Notes under the pieces: generated by a model
Database searches by the model: none
What the model was told of the DNA's origin: nothing
Seen by the model: the letters and a program-made list of their open reading frames with translations, nothing else
Translations under genes and position numbers: made by a program
Shown here: positions 1-11,200 of the stretch, one piece after another
Numbering within the stretch: position 1 is the first letter of the stretch
Layout of the letters: the number at the start of each line of letters is the position of its first letter
DNA from: Pycnopodia helianthoides
Lineage: Eukaryota > Echinodermata > Asteroidea > Forcipulatida > Asteriidae
Length of the DNA stretch: 64,000 nt
Assembly (NCBI GenBank): GCA_032158295.1
Contig: CM063247.1
Span: forward strand, 8,746,675-8,810,674
Direction: 5' to 3'

Positions 1-535
1 TTCCATAGGCCCTCGTCACCAGTAATCCGTAGGCCATAGGCGTACCAGTGTTCAAAAGGCACAAGTGTTCCTTAGACCCACGGCACCAGTGTTTCATACA
101 TGCAGGTCCTAAGCTCCAGTGTTCCATAGGCCCTAAGTACTAGTGTTCCATAGGCCCTATTGTTCTGTATGCCCTAGGTACAAGGGTTCCATAGGCCCTA
201 GGCAACAGTAATCTAGAGGCCCTTGGTACTGACTGTAGGTGCTTGGTACCAATTTTCTGTAGGCCCTAGACACCAGCATTTCGGGGGCCCTAGGTACCAG
301 TGTTCCGTAGGCCCAAGGCACTAGTGTTCCAAAGGCCCTGGGCACAAGTGTTCCCTAGACCAAAGGCACCAGTGTTTCATAGGTCCTAGTGTTCTGTAAG
401 CCCTAGGTACAAGGGTTCCATAGGCCCTATAGGCACCAGTGGTCTTGAGGCCCTTGGTACTGACTGTAGGCCCTTGGTACCGGTGTTCCGTAGGCCCTAG
501 ACACCAGCGTTTCTGGGGCCCTAGGTACTAAACTT
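1..535. repeat. GC-rich minisatellite, ~22-24 bp unit
   Basis: Variants of TAGGCCCTAGGCACCAGTG follow one another from the window edge to about base 535, with many substitutions and small indels. A longer period is superimposed: the block around 167-300 returns at about 388-526, an offset near 221 bp. The short frame on the minus strand (157-345) is only the repeat read as protein. The array continues beyond the window's left edge. Confidence 0.85.
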
Positions 536-1082
536 GGGTGGTTCCTTCCGTTACCCGGTTCTACCCAGTTCCTAATTAAAAAACGGACCCGCGGGTCCAC
601 TCCTATAAATAACCGGGAACCCCTTTTGTCGGTTCCGACTTCAAATAACCGAGTCCCATCACCAGGACCAAGTCCAAACTGCTCTGTGTAGCCGGTCCCA
701 GGACTGGCTTACCGAATTAATGGGGAATAACCATGATGTGGTAAGAATCGACCGCAGACACAGCAAAGAATGGAGCTGATATGAAGGTGTGTCAAATATT
801 ACGTGAGATTGCAGGTTCACTGATGAGCCATTGGACCATGCAAGATTGACACTTAACAAGTTGACAGTAGTGGCCCCTACCATGAATAATATGGAACTTG
901 CAAATGCCACTACTTTGTGCTCTGGGTGGTACAAAGCGAAAATGTAAAAGTATTGGTATATTTATGGCCCTGCACTTTGTGTAAACCGTGTACCATTGCA
1001 AACCACAAACCCGCAAAAGAGCATTGTGCTATTTATCAGCCATACGCTATAAAACTACAGTACATGTCTTTGGGCAAAACAT
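536..1082. other. Unassigned spacer with a GC palindrome
   Basis: No gene recognised. It contains a perfect 14-bp palindrome GGACCCGCGGGTCC at 585-598 in a stretch rich in ACCGGG/CCCGGT words. The two or three short frames here have no protein-like features. Confidence 0.5.
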
Positions 1083-2457
1083 TAAAGGAGCTACAGATCG
1101 TAGCTGAAGGACAACAGTTAAGACTGAGAGTGAAAATAGTGAACATGGACAATTGATCATGATTTCAGAATGCAGTTAAAGGTCCAGCATTGGTAAAAAG
1201 AATAGACTTGTGCTGAGGACTGCCTTTTATTGCGTAGGAAAGATTTAAATTAGTTTTTAATAATAGAAACTGATGAATGTCAAAGCATCCAAAGAGATGT
1301 CTTGGTCCTCAAGGTAAATATAAGAGTACGATAAATAAATGACAGAACAAAAGCGGCAGAGTTTAGTGCCTCCGACCACTCTCAACATACGAGAGTTGAT
1401 AGTAAACAAAAAGATCAGCATCCCTGACTGAGGATGGATTGCAGAAAAGCGTTTTTAGAAGAGTATTAGAGTCCAATTGAGTCATTTTATCACTTTAAAA
1501 TTTGAATATTGCTGGAACAGCTTTATCCTCAACCAATATACCTAAACACAGCATTTATAATGATTCAAGTACTTCATGGTACCTTTTTTAAAAAAGAAGA
1601 AATTAAACTCCTATAGTACACATTTGAAAACAAAGAATGCCAGGAAAGATTTAAACGCATGAAAGGAGCTACAGATCAGACATGTCGCTCAAGGACAAAA
1701 GTTTAGAGAGTGACAATAGTGAACATGGACCATTGGTCATGATCTCAGAATGCAGTTCGTCCAGCACTGGTAAAAAGAATAGACTTGTGCTTGAGTACTG
1801 CCTTTTATCGTCTTAGGAAAGATTTAAAATAGTTTTTAATAAAAGAAACTGATGAATGTCAAAGCATTCAAACAGATGTCTCGGTTCTCAAAGTAAAGAA
1901 AAGAGTACAATAAATACATGATAGAACAAAAGCGGCAGAGTATAGTGCCTCGAACCACTCTCGGCATACAAGAGTTTATAGTTTACAAAGAGATCTGCAT
2001 CCCAGACTGAAGATGGATTGCAGAAAAGCATTTTTAGATGAGCATTAGAGTCCAATTGAGTCATTTTATCACTTTAAAATGTGAATATTGTTGCAACAGC
2101 TTTATCCTCCACCAATATACCTACACACTGCATTTATAATGATCCAAATACTTCATGATATCTTTTTTGGAACAGAAGACATTAAACTCCAACAGTACAC
2201 ATTTGAAAACAAAGAATGCCACGAAAGATTTAAACGCATGAAAGATGCTACAGACCAGACATGTCGCTCAAGGACAAAAGTTTAGAGAGTGACAATAGTG
2301 AACATGGACCATTGGTCATGATCTCAGATGGCAGTTCGTCCAGCACTGGTAAAAAGAATAGACTTGTGCCGAGGACTGCCTTTTATTGCAAAGGAAAGAT
2401 TTAAAATAGTTTTTAATAAAAGAAACTGATGAATGTCAAAGCATTCAAACAGATGTC
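1083..2457. repeat. Satellite A, left part (about 2.4 units)
   Basis: Left portion of a tandem satellite with a unit of about 575 bp. Landmark words such as CAGCTTTATCCTC occur at about 1516 and 2097 and then regularly from 5513 on. The first unit starts near 1083 (ATTAAAGGAGCTACAGATC) and is more diverged than those further right, as expected at an array edge. The array is interrupted at 2457/2458 by the LINE and resumes at 5293 with the remainder of the same unit. Confidence 0.92.
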
Positions 2458-4626
2458 AATTTTAACTTCCGGGCTAACCGTGCTCCACCTACTCCAGCAA
2501 TTGTACGACAGTTCCTGGCTTACAACAACCCTGACCATGTTCAACACTTAAATGAACTTCTGCACTATGCACCATGGGACCTTTTCATTGACAAAAGTGA
2601 CATCGAATCAACATGGGAAGGCTTCTTAGATATTGTAGATGCTGCAGTCAAGGACGCCGTGCCTTCATCCACTAGACGTGTGAAAAAGAAAAACTTTCCA
2701 TGGATTAATGGTGAACTGAAGCGTCTTATCCTCCGAAAACGCAAACTCTTTCACAAGGCTAAACATTCTGCAAATCAAGAACACTGGACCATTTATAAAC
2801 AATTACGTAATCAAATCAAATACAAAATCCGAGTGGCCTATAGGAAATTTGTTGATGGTCTCTTTAAATCCAATGATAACAAACAGCGTTTTTGGGCTTT
2901 TGTCCGCAGTAGGAAACAATCTCCAGCCCCTCCTTCATTTAATCATGGCCCAAATGTTTTAAGTAAACCTCTTGACATAGCCAATGCTTTTAATGATCAC
3001 TTTGTTTCTGTTTTCTCTCCATCTGTTACTGTCAGTGATGAACCCCCAATTTGTGATCTTCCTATTCCTGAGTTTTCCTCTGTTCAATTTACCGTCAGTG
3101 ATATTCGTAACATCATCAAGTCCCTTCCTGTGGGGAAGGCCCCTGGTCCTGATGGTATTAGCGCTACGTTTTTGCGTAACACTATAGATCCTTTATCACA
3201 CATACTACATAAAATATTCCAGATCTCTCTTGTCACCGGCCAACTTCCTAAAAGTTGGAAACTTTCTAATATTTCTCCAGTTTTTAAGTCAGGTGATCGT
3301 TCCCTTCTAGCTAATTACAGGCCTATTGCCCTCACCTCATTGGTAAGCAAGTTGATGGAGAGAGTATTGTCTAATGGTATGAAGATGCATCTTGGTGACA
3401 ATGGCCTTTTAAATGAAAGCCAACATGGTTTTGTTACACAAAGATCATGTGTGACCCAGCTTTTAAATGTTCACCATGCTTGGGCTTCTATTCTTGACCA
3501 GCGTAGTCCACCCAGGATAGATGCTGTCTTTCTAGACATGTCTAAAGCCTTTGACCGTATGCCTCACCATCACTTGCTTACCAAACTTAGTACTATGTTT
3601 AACATTAGGGGTCCTCTTTGGAGATGGGTCAAAGATTTTCTGATCGGCCGTCAACAACGGGTGCACTTTCTTGGGGAAACATCTAAATGGGCCAATGTTC
3701 ATTCAGGCGTACCACAAGGGAGTGTTCTCGGCCCCTTGCTCTTCAACTTGTTTATTAATGACATTACATTTGGATTAAATTCTAGTTGTGTATTATTTGC
3801 TGATGACATATTAATATATCGATCAATCAAATCTATTAATGATGTAACTGTTTTACAACAGGATCTAGACAACCTATGCAACTGGTGTACCAACAATGGA
3901 ATGACTTTTAATGCCACTAAATCTAAAGTAATGCATGTCACTAGAAAACGTAATTTGCAGCTGCCCATTTACATGTTAGATCACTCTCAATTATCCATTA
4001 CTAGTTCATTTAAGTACCTTGGTGTAACTTTAAATTCTCAGCTAACTTGGAATGATCATGTTAAGGATGTTGTTTCTCGTGCAAATAGAATGCTAGGATT
4101 AGTAAGGACTGTCGCATTTAATTCATCTGTTAGTGCTAAACTATGTTTGTATAAGAGTCTAGTTCTTCCAATCTTGGAGTATGGGATTCCTGCGTGGCTG
4201 CCTCAAACTCAGATTCAGGAGGAGTCTCTTGAGCGTATCCAGAGACGTGCAACTAGATTTATATTAGATCAACGATTTGGAGAAATGTCATATACCGACA
4301 GACTTTGTGCTTTAAAATGGTCTTCTTTATCAAGTCGCCGTAATTGTTTGATGACCTCATTTGTTGTTAAGTGTCTTTTTTTTACAATTAAATGTGAATC
4401 TGTTAATAAGAACATTGTTGTTAACCATAGATATGATAGCACTTTAACATTCAAACATTTATTTGCCAGAACTCAATCTTTGCATCTGAGTGCTATCCAC
4501 ATATTTCCGAGGCTCTGGTCAGCTCTGCCAATCAAATTCCGCAATTGTGCCATTTTAACTTCTCTGCCATCCTTTTTAAAAGCTCTGAAGCATGAAGATA
4601 GTGTAGCTACAGCCCATATTTCTTAA
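2458..4626 (+). CDS. LINE ORF2 fragment: reverse transcriptase (endonuclease missing)
   Basis: About 722 codons are open from the 5' truncation to TAA at 4624-4626; the first in-frame Met is at 2659, but coding clearly starts upstream of it. Visible RT motifs, in order: the linker after the endonuclease (PWINGELKRLI), KAPGPDG, YRPIALTSLVSKLMERV, the DMSKAFDRMPH block, VPQGSVLGPLLFNLFIND, the catalytic FADD box (3796-3807), and FKYLGVTLN. The C-terminal part (YGIPAWLPQTQ, then RIQRRATRFIL) is typical of the Jockey/CR1 superfamily. The apurinic endonuclease and ORF1 were lost by 5' truncation, so this copy cannot move by itself. No stop or frameshift is seen. The exact clade cannot be fixed by eye. 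Confidence 0.93.
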   Translation, partial: NFNFRANRAPPTPAIVRQFLAYNNPDHVQHLNELLHYAPWDLFIDKSDIESTWEGFLDIVDAAVKDAVPSSTRRVKKKNFPWINGELKRLILRKRKLFHKAKHSANQEHWTIYKQLRNQIKYKIRVAYRKFVDGLFKSNDNKQRFWAFVRSRKQSPAPPSFNHGPNVLSKPLDIANAFNDHFVSVFSPSVTVSDEPPICDLPIPEFSSVQFTVSDIRNIIKSLPVGKAPGPDGISATFLRNTIDPLSHILHKIFQISLVTGQLPKSWKLSNISPVFKSGDRSLLANYRPIALTSLVSKLMERVLSNGMKMHLGDNGLLNESQHGFVTQRSCVTQLLNVHHAWASILDQRSPPRIDAVFLDMSKAFDRMPHHHLLTKLSTMFNIRGPLWRWVKDFLIGRQQRVHFLGETSKWANVHSGVPQGSVLGPLLFNLFINDITFGLNSSCVLFADDILIYRSIKSINDVTVLQQDLDNLCNWCTNNGMTFNATKSKVMHVTRKRNLQLPIYMLDHSQLSITSSFKYLGVTLNSQLTWNDHVKDVVSRANRMLGLVRTVAFNSSVSAKLCLYKSLVLPILEYGIPAWLPQTQIQEESLERIQRRATRFILDQRFGEMSYTDRLCALKWSSLSSRRNCLMTSFVVKCLFFTIKCESVNKNIVVNHRYDSTLTFKHLFARTQSLHLSAIHIFPRLWSALPIKFRNCAILTSLPSFLKALKHEDSVATAHIS

Positions 4627-5292
4627 CTGGTCTTTTGCTTAATCCTTTTACAGTTTCATAACAACTATGCGCAATCCCACAATTTACTTTTAATCTATAC
4701 TATATTTCAAGGAGTTAAATATTTATGTATATTTATTTATTTATTTGTTTGTTTATTTATTTGTTTACTTATTTTTGTATTTTTCTATTTATTAATTTAT
4801 TTCTTTATTTACTCATAAAATTATTTATGTACATATTATTTTTGATGGATTTTTTCTTTTCTCTTTATAGATTTGGTCACTTAAATTTAATTTGCATTCT
4901 ACTTACATTATTTAAGTGTTTAGGAATGTTTCTGTTTTTGTTTGTTGTTAGTTTGTTTTTACACTGTGCAAGTTTCTCAAATTGTTCACTCCTAAAACTG
5001 TTCTATCTCAAATAGTCCATGCTTTATATTATTTTTTGTTTCAGTTGCCAAATTTTGATGTACATAGACATGTTTTATTTATAGTTAACTTTCCTTTCTT
5101 TTTGTACATGAATTGCTTTATACATATTTTATTACTCGTTTTATTACTTGTATTACAACCAGATGTGGGGGGCAGGTCTATGGACCACAGTAATTATTTT
5201 GCTTTTGTTTCTCCTAGCCCATCTGGAAGTATTTTTTGTATTGTCATGTATTGTTGAAATGGCTGAATAAATAATAATAATAATAATAATAA
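2458..5292 (+). mobile_element. 5'-truncated non-LTR retrotransposon (LINE) inserted in satellite A
   Basis: The element begins abruptly at 2458 inside an open frame, carries RT, then a T-rich 3' UTR (4627-5260) containing a TTTA-type run at 4725-4815, and ends in an (AAT)n/(TAA)n tail at about 5265-5292. The 5-bp sequence ATGTC occurs on both sides (2453-2457 and 5293-5297), and the interrupted satellite unit continues correctly after it, so this is a clean target-primed insertion. The simple trinucleotide tail is known from several non-LTR clades, including the I group. No RNase H domain is seen after the RT. The uninterrupted frame suggests a young insertion. Confidence 0.93.
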
Positions 5293-8200
5293 TGTCTCGG
5301 TCCTCAAAGTAAAGATAAGAGTACAATAAATACATGATAGAACAAAAGCGGCATAGTATAGTGCCTCAAACCACTCTCGGCATACAATAGTTTATAGTTT
5401 ACAAAGAGATCAGCATCCCTGACTGAAGATGTATTGCAGAAAAGCGTTTTTAGATGAGCATTAGAGTCCAATTGAGTCATTTCATCACTTTAAAATTTGA
5501 ATAATGTTGCAACAGCTTTATCCTCAACCAAGATACCTGCACACTGCATTTATAATGATCCAAATACTTTATGGTACCTTTTTTGAAATAGAAGACATTA
5601 AACTCCAACAGTACACATTTGAAAACAAAGAATGCCAGGAAAGATTCAAAATCATTAAAGGAGCTAGAGATCAGACATGTCGGTCGCTCAAGGACAAAAG
5701 TTAAGATAGTAACAATAGTGAACATGGACCATTGGTCATGATCTCAGATTGCAGTTCGTCCAGCACTGGTAAAAAGAATAGAGATGTGCCGAGGACTGCC
5801 CTTTATTGCAAAGGAAGGATTTAAAATAGTTTTTAATAAAAGAAACTGATGAATGTCAAAGCATTCAAACAGATGTCTCGGTCCTCAAAGTAAAGATAAG
5901 AGTACAATAAATACATGATAGAACAAAAGCGGCATAGTATAGTGCCTCAAACCACTCTCGGCATACAATAGTTTATAGTTTACAAAGAGATCAGCATCCC
6001 TGACTGAAGACAGATTGCAGAAAAGCATTTTTAGATGAAAATTAGAGTCCAATTGAGTCATTTTATCACTTTAAAATTTGAATATTGTTGCAACAGCTTT
6101 ATCCTCCACCACTATACCTACACACTGCATTTATAATGATTCAAGTACTTCATGGTAACTTTTTTTGGAACAGAAGATATTTAATTCAAATAGTACACAT
6201 TTGAAAACAAAGAATGCCAGGAAAGATTTAAAAGCATTAAAGGAGCTACAGGTCAGACATGTCGCTCAAGGACAAAAGATAAGAGAGTGACAATAGTGAA
6301 CATGGACCATTGGTCATGATCTCAGAATGCAGTTCGTCCAGCACTGGTAAAAAGAATAGACTTGTGCTGAGGACTGCCTTTTATTGCAAAGGAAAGATTT
6401 AAAATAGTTTTTAATAAAAGAAACTGATGAATGTCAAAGCATTCAAACAGATGTCTCGGTCCTCAAAGAAAAGATAAGAGTACAATAAATAAATGATAGA
6501 ACAAACGCGGCAGAGTATAGTGCCTCGAAACACTTTCGGCATACAAGAGTTCATAGTTAACAAACAGATCTCCATCCCTGACTGAAGATGTATAGCAGAA
6601 GAGCGTTTTTAGATGAGCATTGGAGTCCAATTGAGTCATTTCATCACTTTAAAATTTGAATAATGTTGCAATAGCTTTATCCTCCGCCAATATACCTACA
6701 CACTGCATTTATAATGATCCAAACACTTCATGACACCTTTTTTTTGAACAGAAGACATTAAACTCCAATAGTACACATTTGAAAACAAAAAATGCGAGGA
6801 AAGATTTAAGTGCATGAAAGGAGCTACAGATCAGACATGTCGGTCGCTCAAGGACAAAAGTTTAGAGAGTGACAATAGTGAACATGGACCATTGGTCATG
6901 ATCTCAGAATGCAGTTCGTCCAGCACTGGTAAAAAGAATAGACTTGTGCCGAGGACTGCCTTTTATTGCAAAGGAAAGATTTAAAATAGTTTTTAATAGA
7001 AGAAACTGATGAATGTCAAAGCATTCAAACAGATGTCTCGGTCCTCAAAGTAAAGATAAGAGTACAATAAATACATGATAGAACAAAAGCGGTAGAGTAT
7101 AGTGCCTCGAACCATTCTCGGCATACAAGAGTTCATAGTTGACAAAGACATCAGCATCCCTGACTGAAGATGGATTGCAGAAAAGCATATTTAGATGAGC
7201 ATTAGAGTCCAGTTAAGTCATTTTACACTTTAAAATTTGAATATTGTTGCAACAGCTTTATCCTCCCCCCAATATACCTACACACTGCATTTATAATGAT
7301 CCAAATACTTTGTGGTACCGTTTTTGGAATAGAAGACATTCAACTCCAAGAGTACACATTTGAAAAAAAGAATGCCAGGAAAGATTTCAAAGCATTAAAG
7401 GAGCGTGACAGATCAGACATGTCGCTCAAGGACAAAATATAAGAGAGTGACAGTAGTCAACATGGACCATTGGTCATGATCAGCTCGTCCAGCACTGGTA
7501 AAAAGAATAGACTTGTGCTGAGGACTGCCTTTTATTGCAAAGGAAAGATTTTAAATACTTTTAAATAAAAGAAACTGATGAATGTCAAAGCATCCAAACA
7601 GATGTCTCGGTCCTCAAAGTACAGATAAGAGTAAATAAATACATGATAGAACAAAAGGGGCAGAGTATAGTGCCTCGAACCACTCTCGGCATACAAGAGT
7701 TTATAGTTTACAAAGAGATCTGCATCCCAGACTGAAGATGGATTGCAGAAAAGAGTTTTTAGATGAACATTTGAGTCCAATTGAGTCATTTTATCACTTT
7801 AAAATTTGAATATTGTTGCAACAGCTTTATCCTCCACCAATATACCTACACACTGCATTTATAATGATCCAAATACTTCATGATACCTTTTTTGGAATAG
7901 AAGACATTAAACTCCAACAGTACACATTTGAAAACAAAGAATGCCAGGAAAGATTTAAAAGCATTAAAGGAGCAAGACAGATCAGACATGTCGCTCAAGG
8001 ACAAAGGTTTAGAGAGTGACAATAGTGAACATGGACCATTGGTCATGATCTCAGAATGCAGTTCGTCCAGCACTGGTAAAAAGAATAGACTTGTGCTGAG
8101 GACTGCCTTTTATTGCAAAGGAAAGATTTAAAATAGTTTTTAATAAAAGAAACTGATTAATGTCAAAGCATTCAAACAGATATCTCGGTCCTCAAGAGTA

Positions 8201-11200
8201 CAATAAATAAATGATAGAACAAACGCGGTAGAGTATAGTGCCTCGAACCCCTCTCAGCATACAAGAGTTTATAGTTTACAAAGAGATCAGCATCCCTGAC
8301 TGAAGATGGATTGCAGAAAAGCATTTTTAGATGAGCATTAGAGTCCAGTTGAGTCATTTATCACTTTAAAATTTGAATATTGTTGCAACAGCTTTATCCT
8401 CCACCAATATACCTACACACTGCATTTATAATGATCCAAATACTTCGTGGTACCGTTTTTGGAATAGAAGACATTCAACTCCAAGAGTACACATTCGAAA
8501 ACAAAGAATGCCAGGAAAGATTTCAAAGCATTAAAGGAGCGTGACAGATCAGACATGTCGCTCAAGGACAAAATATAAGAGAGTGACAGTAGTCAACATG
8601 GACCATTGGTCATGATCAGCTTGTCCAGCACTGGTAAAAAGAATAGATTTGTGCTGAGGACTGCCTTTTTTTGCAAAGGAAATATTTAAAATAGTTTTTA
8701 ATAAAAGAAACTGATCAATGTCAAAGCATTCAAATAGATGTCTCGGTCCTCAAAGTAAAGATAAGAGTACAATAAATAAATGATAGAACAAAAGGGGCAG
8801 AGTATAGTGCCTCGAACCACTCTCGGCATACAAGTGTTTATAGTTGACGAAGAGATCAGCATCCCTGACTGAAGATGGATTGCAGAAAAGCATATTTAGA
8901 TGAGCATAAGAGTCCAATTGAGTCATTTCATCACTTTAAAATTTAAATATTGTTGCAACAGCTTTATCCTCCACCAATATACCTACACACTGCATTTATA
9001 ATGATCCAAATACTTTATGGTACCTTTTTTGGAATAGAAGACATTAAACTCCAACAGTACACATTTGAAAACAAAGAATGCCAGGAAAGATTTCAAAGCA
9101 TTAAAGGAGCTACATATCAGACATGTCGCTCAAGGACAAAAGATTAGAGAGTGACAATACTGAACATGGATCAATGGTCATGATCTCAGAATGCAGCTCG
9201 TCCAGCACTGGTAAAAAGAAATAGACTTGTGCTGAGGACTGCATTTTATTGCAAAGGAAAGATTTTAAATACTTTTAAATAAAAGAAACTGATGAATGTC
9301 AAAGCATTCAAACAGATGTCTCGGTCCTCAAAGTAAAGATAAGAGTACAATAAATAAATGATAGAACAAAAGTGGCAGAGTATAGTGCCTCGAACCACTT
9401 TCGGCTTACAAGAGTTTATAGTTTACAAAGAGATCTGCAACCCTGACTAAAGATGGATTGCAGAAAAGAGTTTTTAGATGAGCATTGGAGTCCAATTGAG
9501 TCATTTTATCACTTTAAAATTTGAATATTGTTGCAACAGCTTTATCCTCAACCAATATACCTACACACTGCATTTATAATGATTCAAGAACTTCATTGTA
9601 CCTTTTTTGGAACAGAAGACATTAAACTCCTATAGTAAACATTTGAAAACAAAGAATGCAAGGAAAGATTTAAAAGCATACAAGGAGCTACAGATCAGAC
9701 ATGTCGCTCAAGGACAAATGTTTAGAGAGTGACAATAGTGAACATGGACCATTGGTCATGATCTTAGAATGCAGTTTGTCCAGCACTGGTAAAAAGAATA
9801 GACTTGTGCTGAGAACTGCCTTTCATTGCAAAGGAATGATTAAAAATAGTTTTTAACAAAAGAAACTTAGGAATGCCAAAGCATTCAAACAGATGTCTCG
9901 GTCCTCAAAGTAAAGATAAGAGTACAATTAATAAATGATAGAACAAAAGCGGCAGAGTATAGTGCCTCGAACCCCTCTCGGCATACAAGAGTTTATAGTT
10001 TACAAAGAGATCAGCATCCCTCACTAAAGATGGATTGTAGAAAAGCGTGTTTAAATGAGCATTGGAGTCCAATTGAGTCATTTTATCACTTTAAAATTTG
10101 AATATTGTTGCAACAGCTTGATCCTCCACCAATATACCTACACACTGCATTTATAATGATCCAAATACTTCATGGTACCTTTTTTGGAATAGAAGACATT
10201 TAACTCCAATAGTACACATTTGAAAACAAACAATGCCAGGAAAGTTTAAAAGCATTAAAGGAGCTACAGATCAAACATGTCGCTCAAGGACAAAAGTTTA
10301 GAGAGTGACAATAGTGAACATGGACCATTGGTCATGATCTCAGAATGCAGTTCGTCCAGCACTGGTAAAAAGAATAGATTTGTGCTGAGGACTGCCTTTA
10401 ATTGCAAAGGAAAGATTTAAAATAGTTTTTAATAAAAGAAACTGATGAATGTCAAAGCATTCAAACAGATGTCTCGGTCCTCAAAGTAAAGATAAGAGTA
10501 CAATCAATACATGATAGAACAAAAGGGCAGAGTATAGTGCCTCGAACCACCCTCGGCATACAAGAGTTTATAATTTACCAAGAGATCAGAATCCCTGACT
10601 AAAGATGGATTGCAGAAAAGCGTTTTTAGAAGAGCATTTGAGTCCAATTGAGTCATTTTATCAATTTAAAATTTGAATATTGTTGCAACAGCTTTATCCT
10701 CCACCAATATACCTACACAGTGCATTTATAAATACTTCATGGTACCTTTTTTGGAATAGAAGAAATTAAACTCCAATAGTACACATTTGAAAACAAAGAA
10801 TGCCAGGAAAGTTTAAAAGCATTAAAGGAGCTACAGATCAGACATGTCGCTCAAGGACAAAAGTTTAAAGGGTGACCGAGTAAACATAGACTATTAGTCA
10901 TGATCTCAGAATGCAGTTCGTCCAGCACTGGTAAAAAGAATAGACTTGTGCTGAGGACTGCCTTTAATTGCAAAGGAAAAATTTAAAATAGTTTTTAATT
11001 AAAGAAACTGATGAATGTCAAAGCATTCAAACAGATATCTCGGTCCTCAAAGTAAAGATAAGAGTACAATAAATAAATGATAGATCAAAAGCAGCAAAGT
11101 ATAGTGCCTCGAACCACTCTTGGCATACAAGAGTTTATTTTTCAAAAAGAGATCAGCATCCCTGACTGAAGATGGATTGCAGAAAAGAGTTTTTAGATGA

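Noticed and set aside
4725..5257. Two ~90-codon plus-strand frames after the LINE RT
   Set aside because: They are T-rich low-complexity 3' UTR of the LINE (poly-Leu/Phe/Tyr) without protein character.
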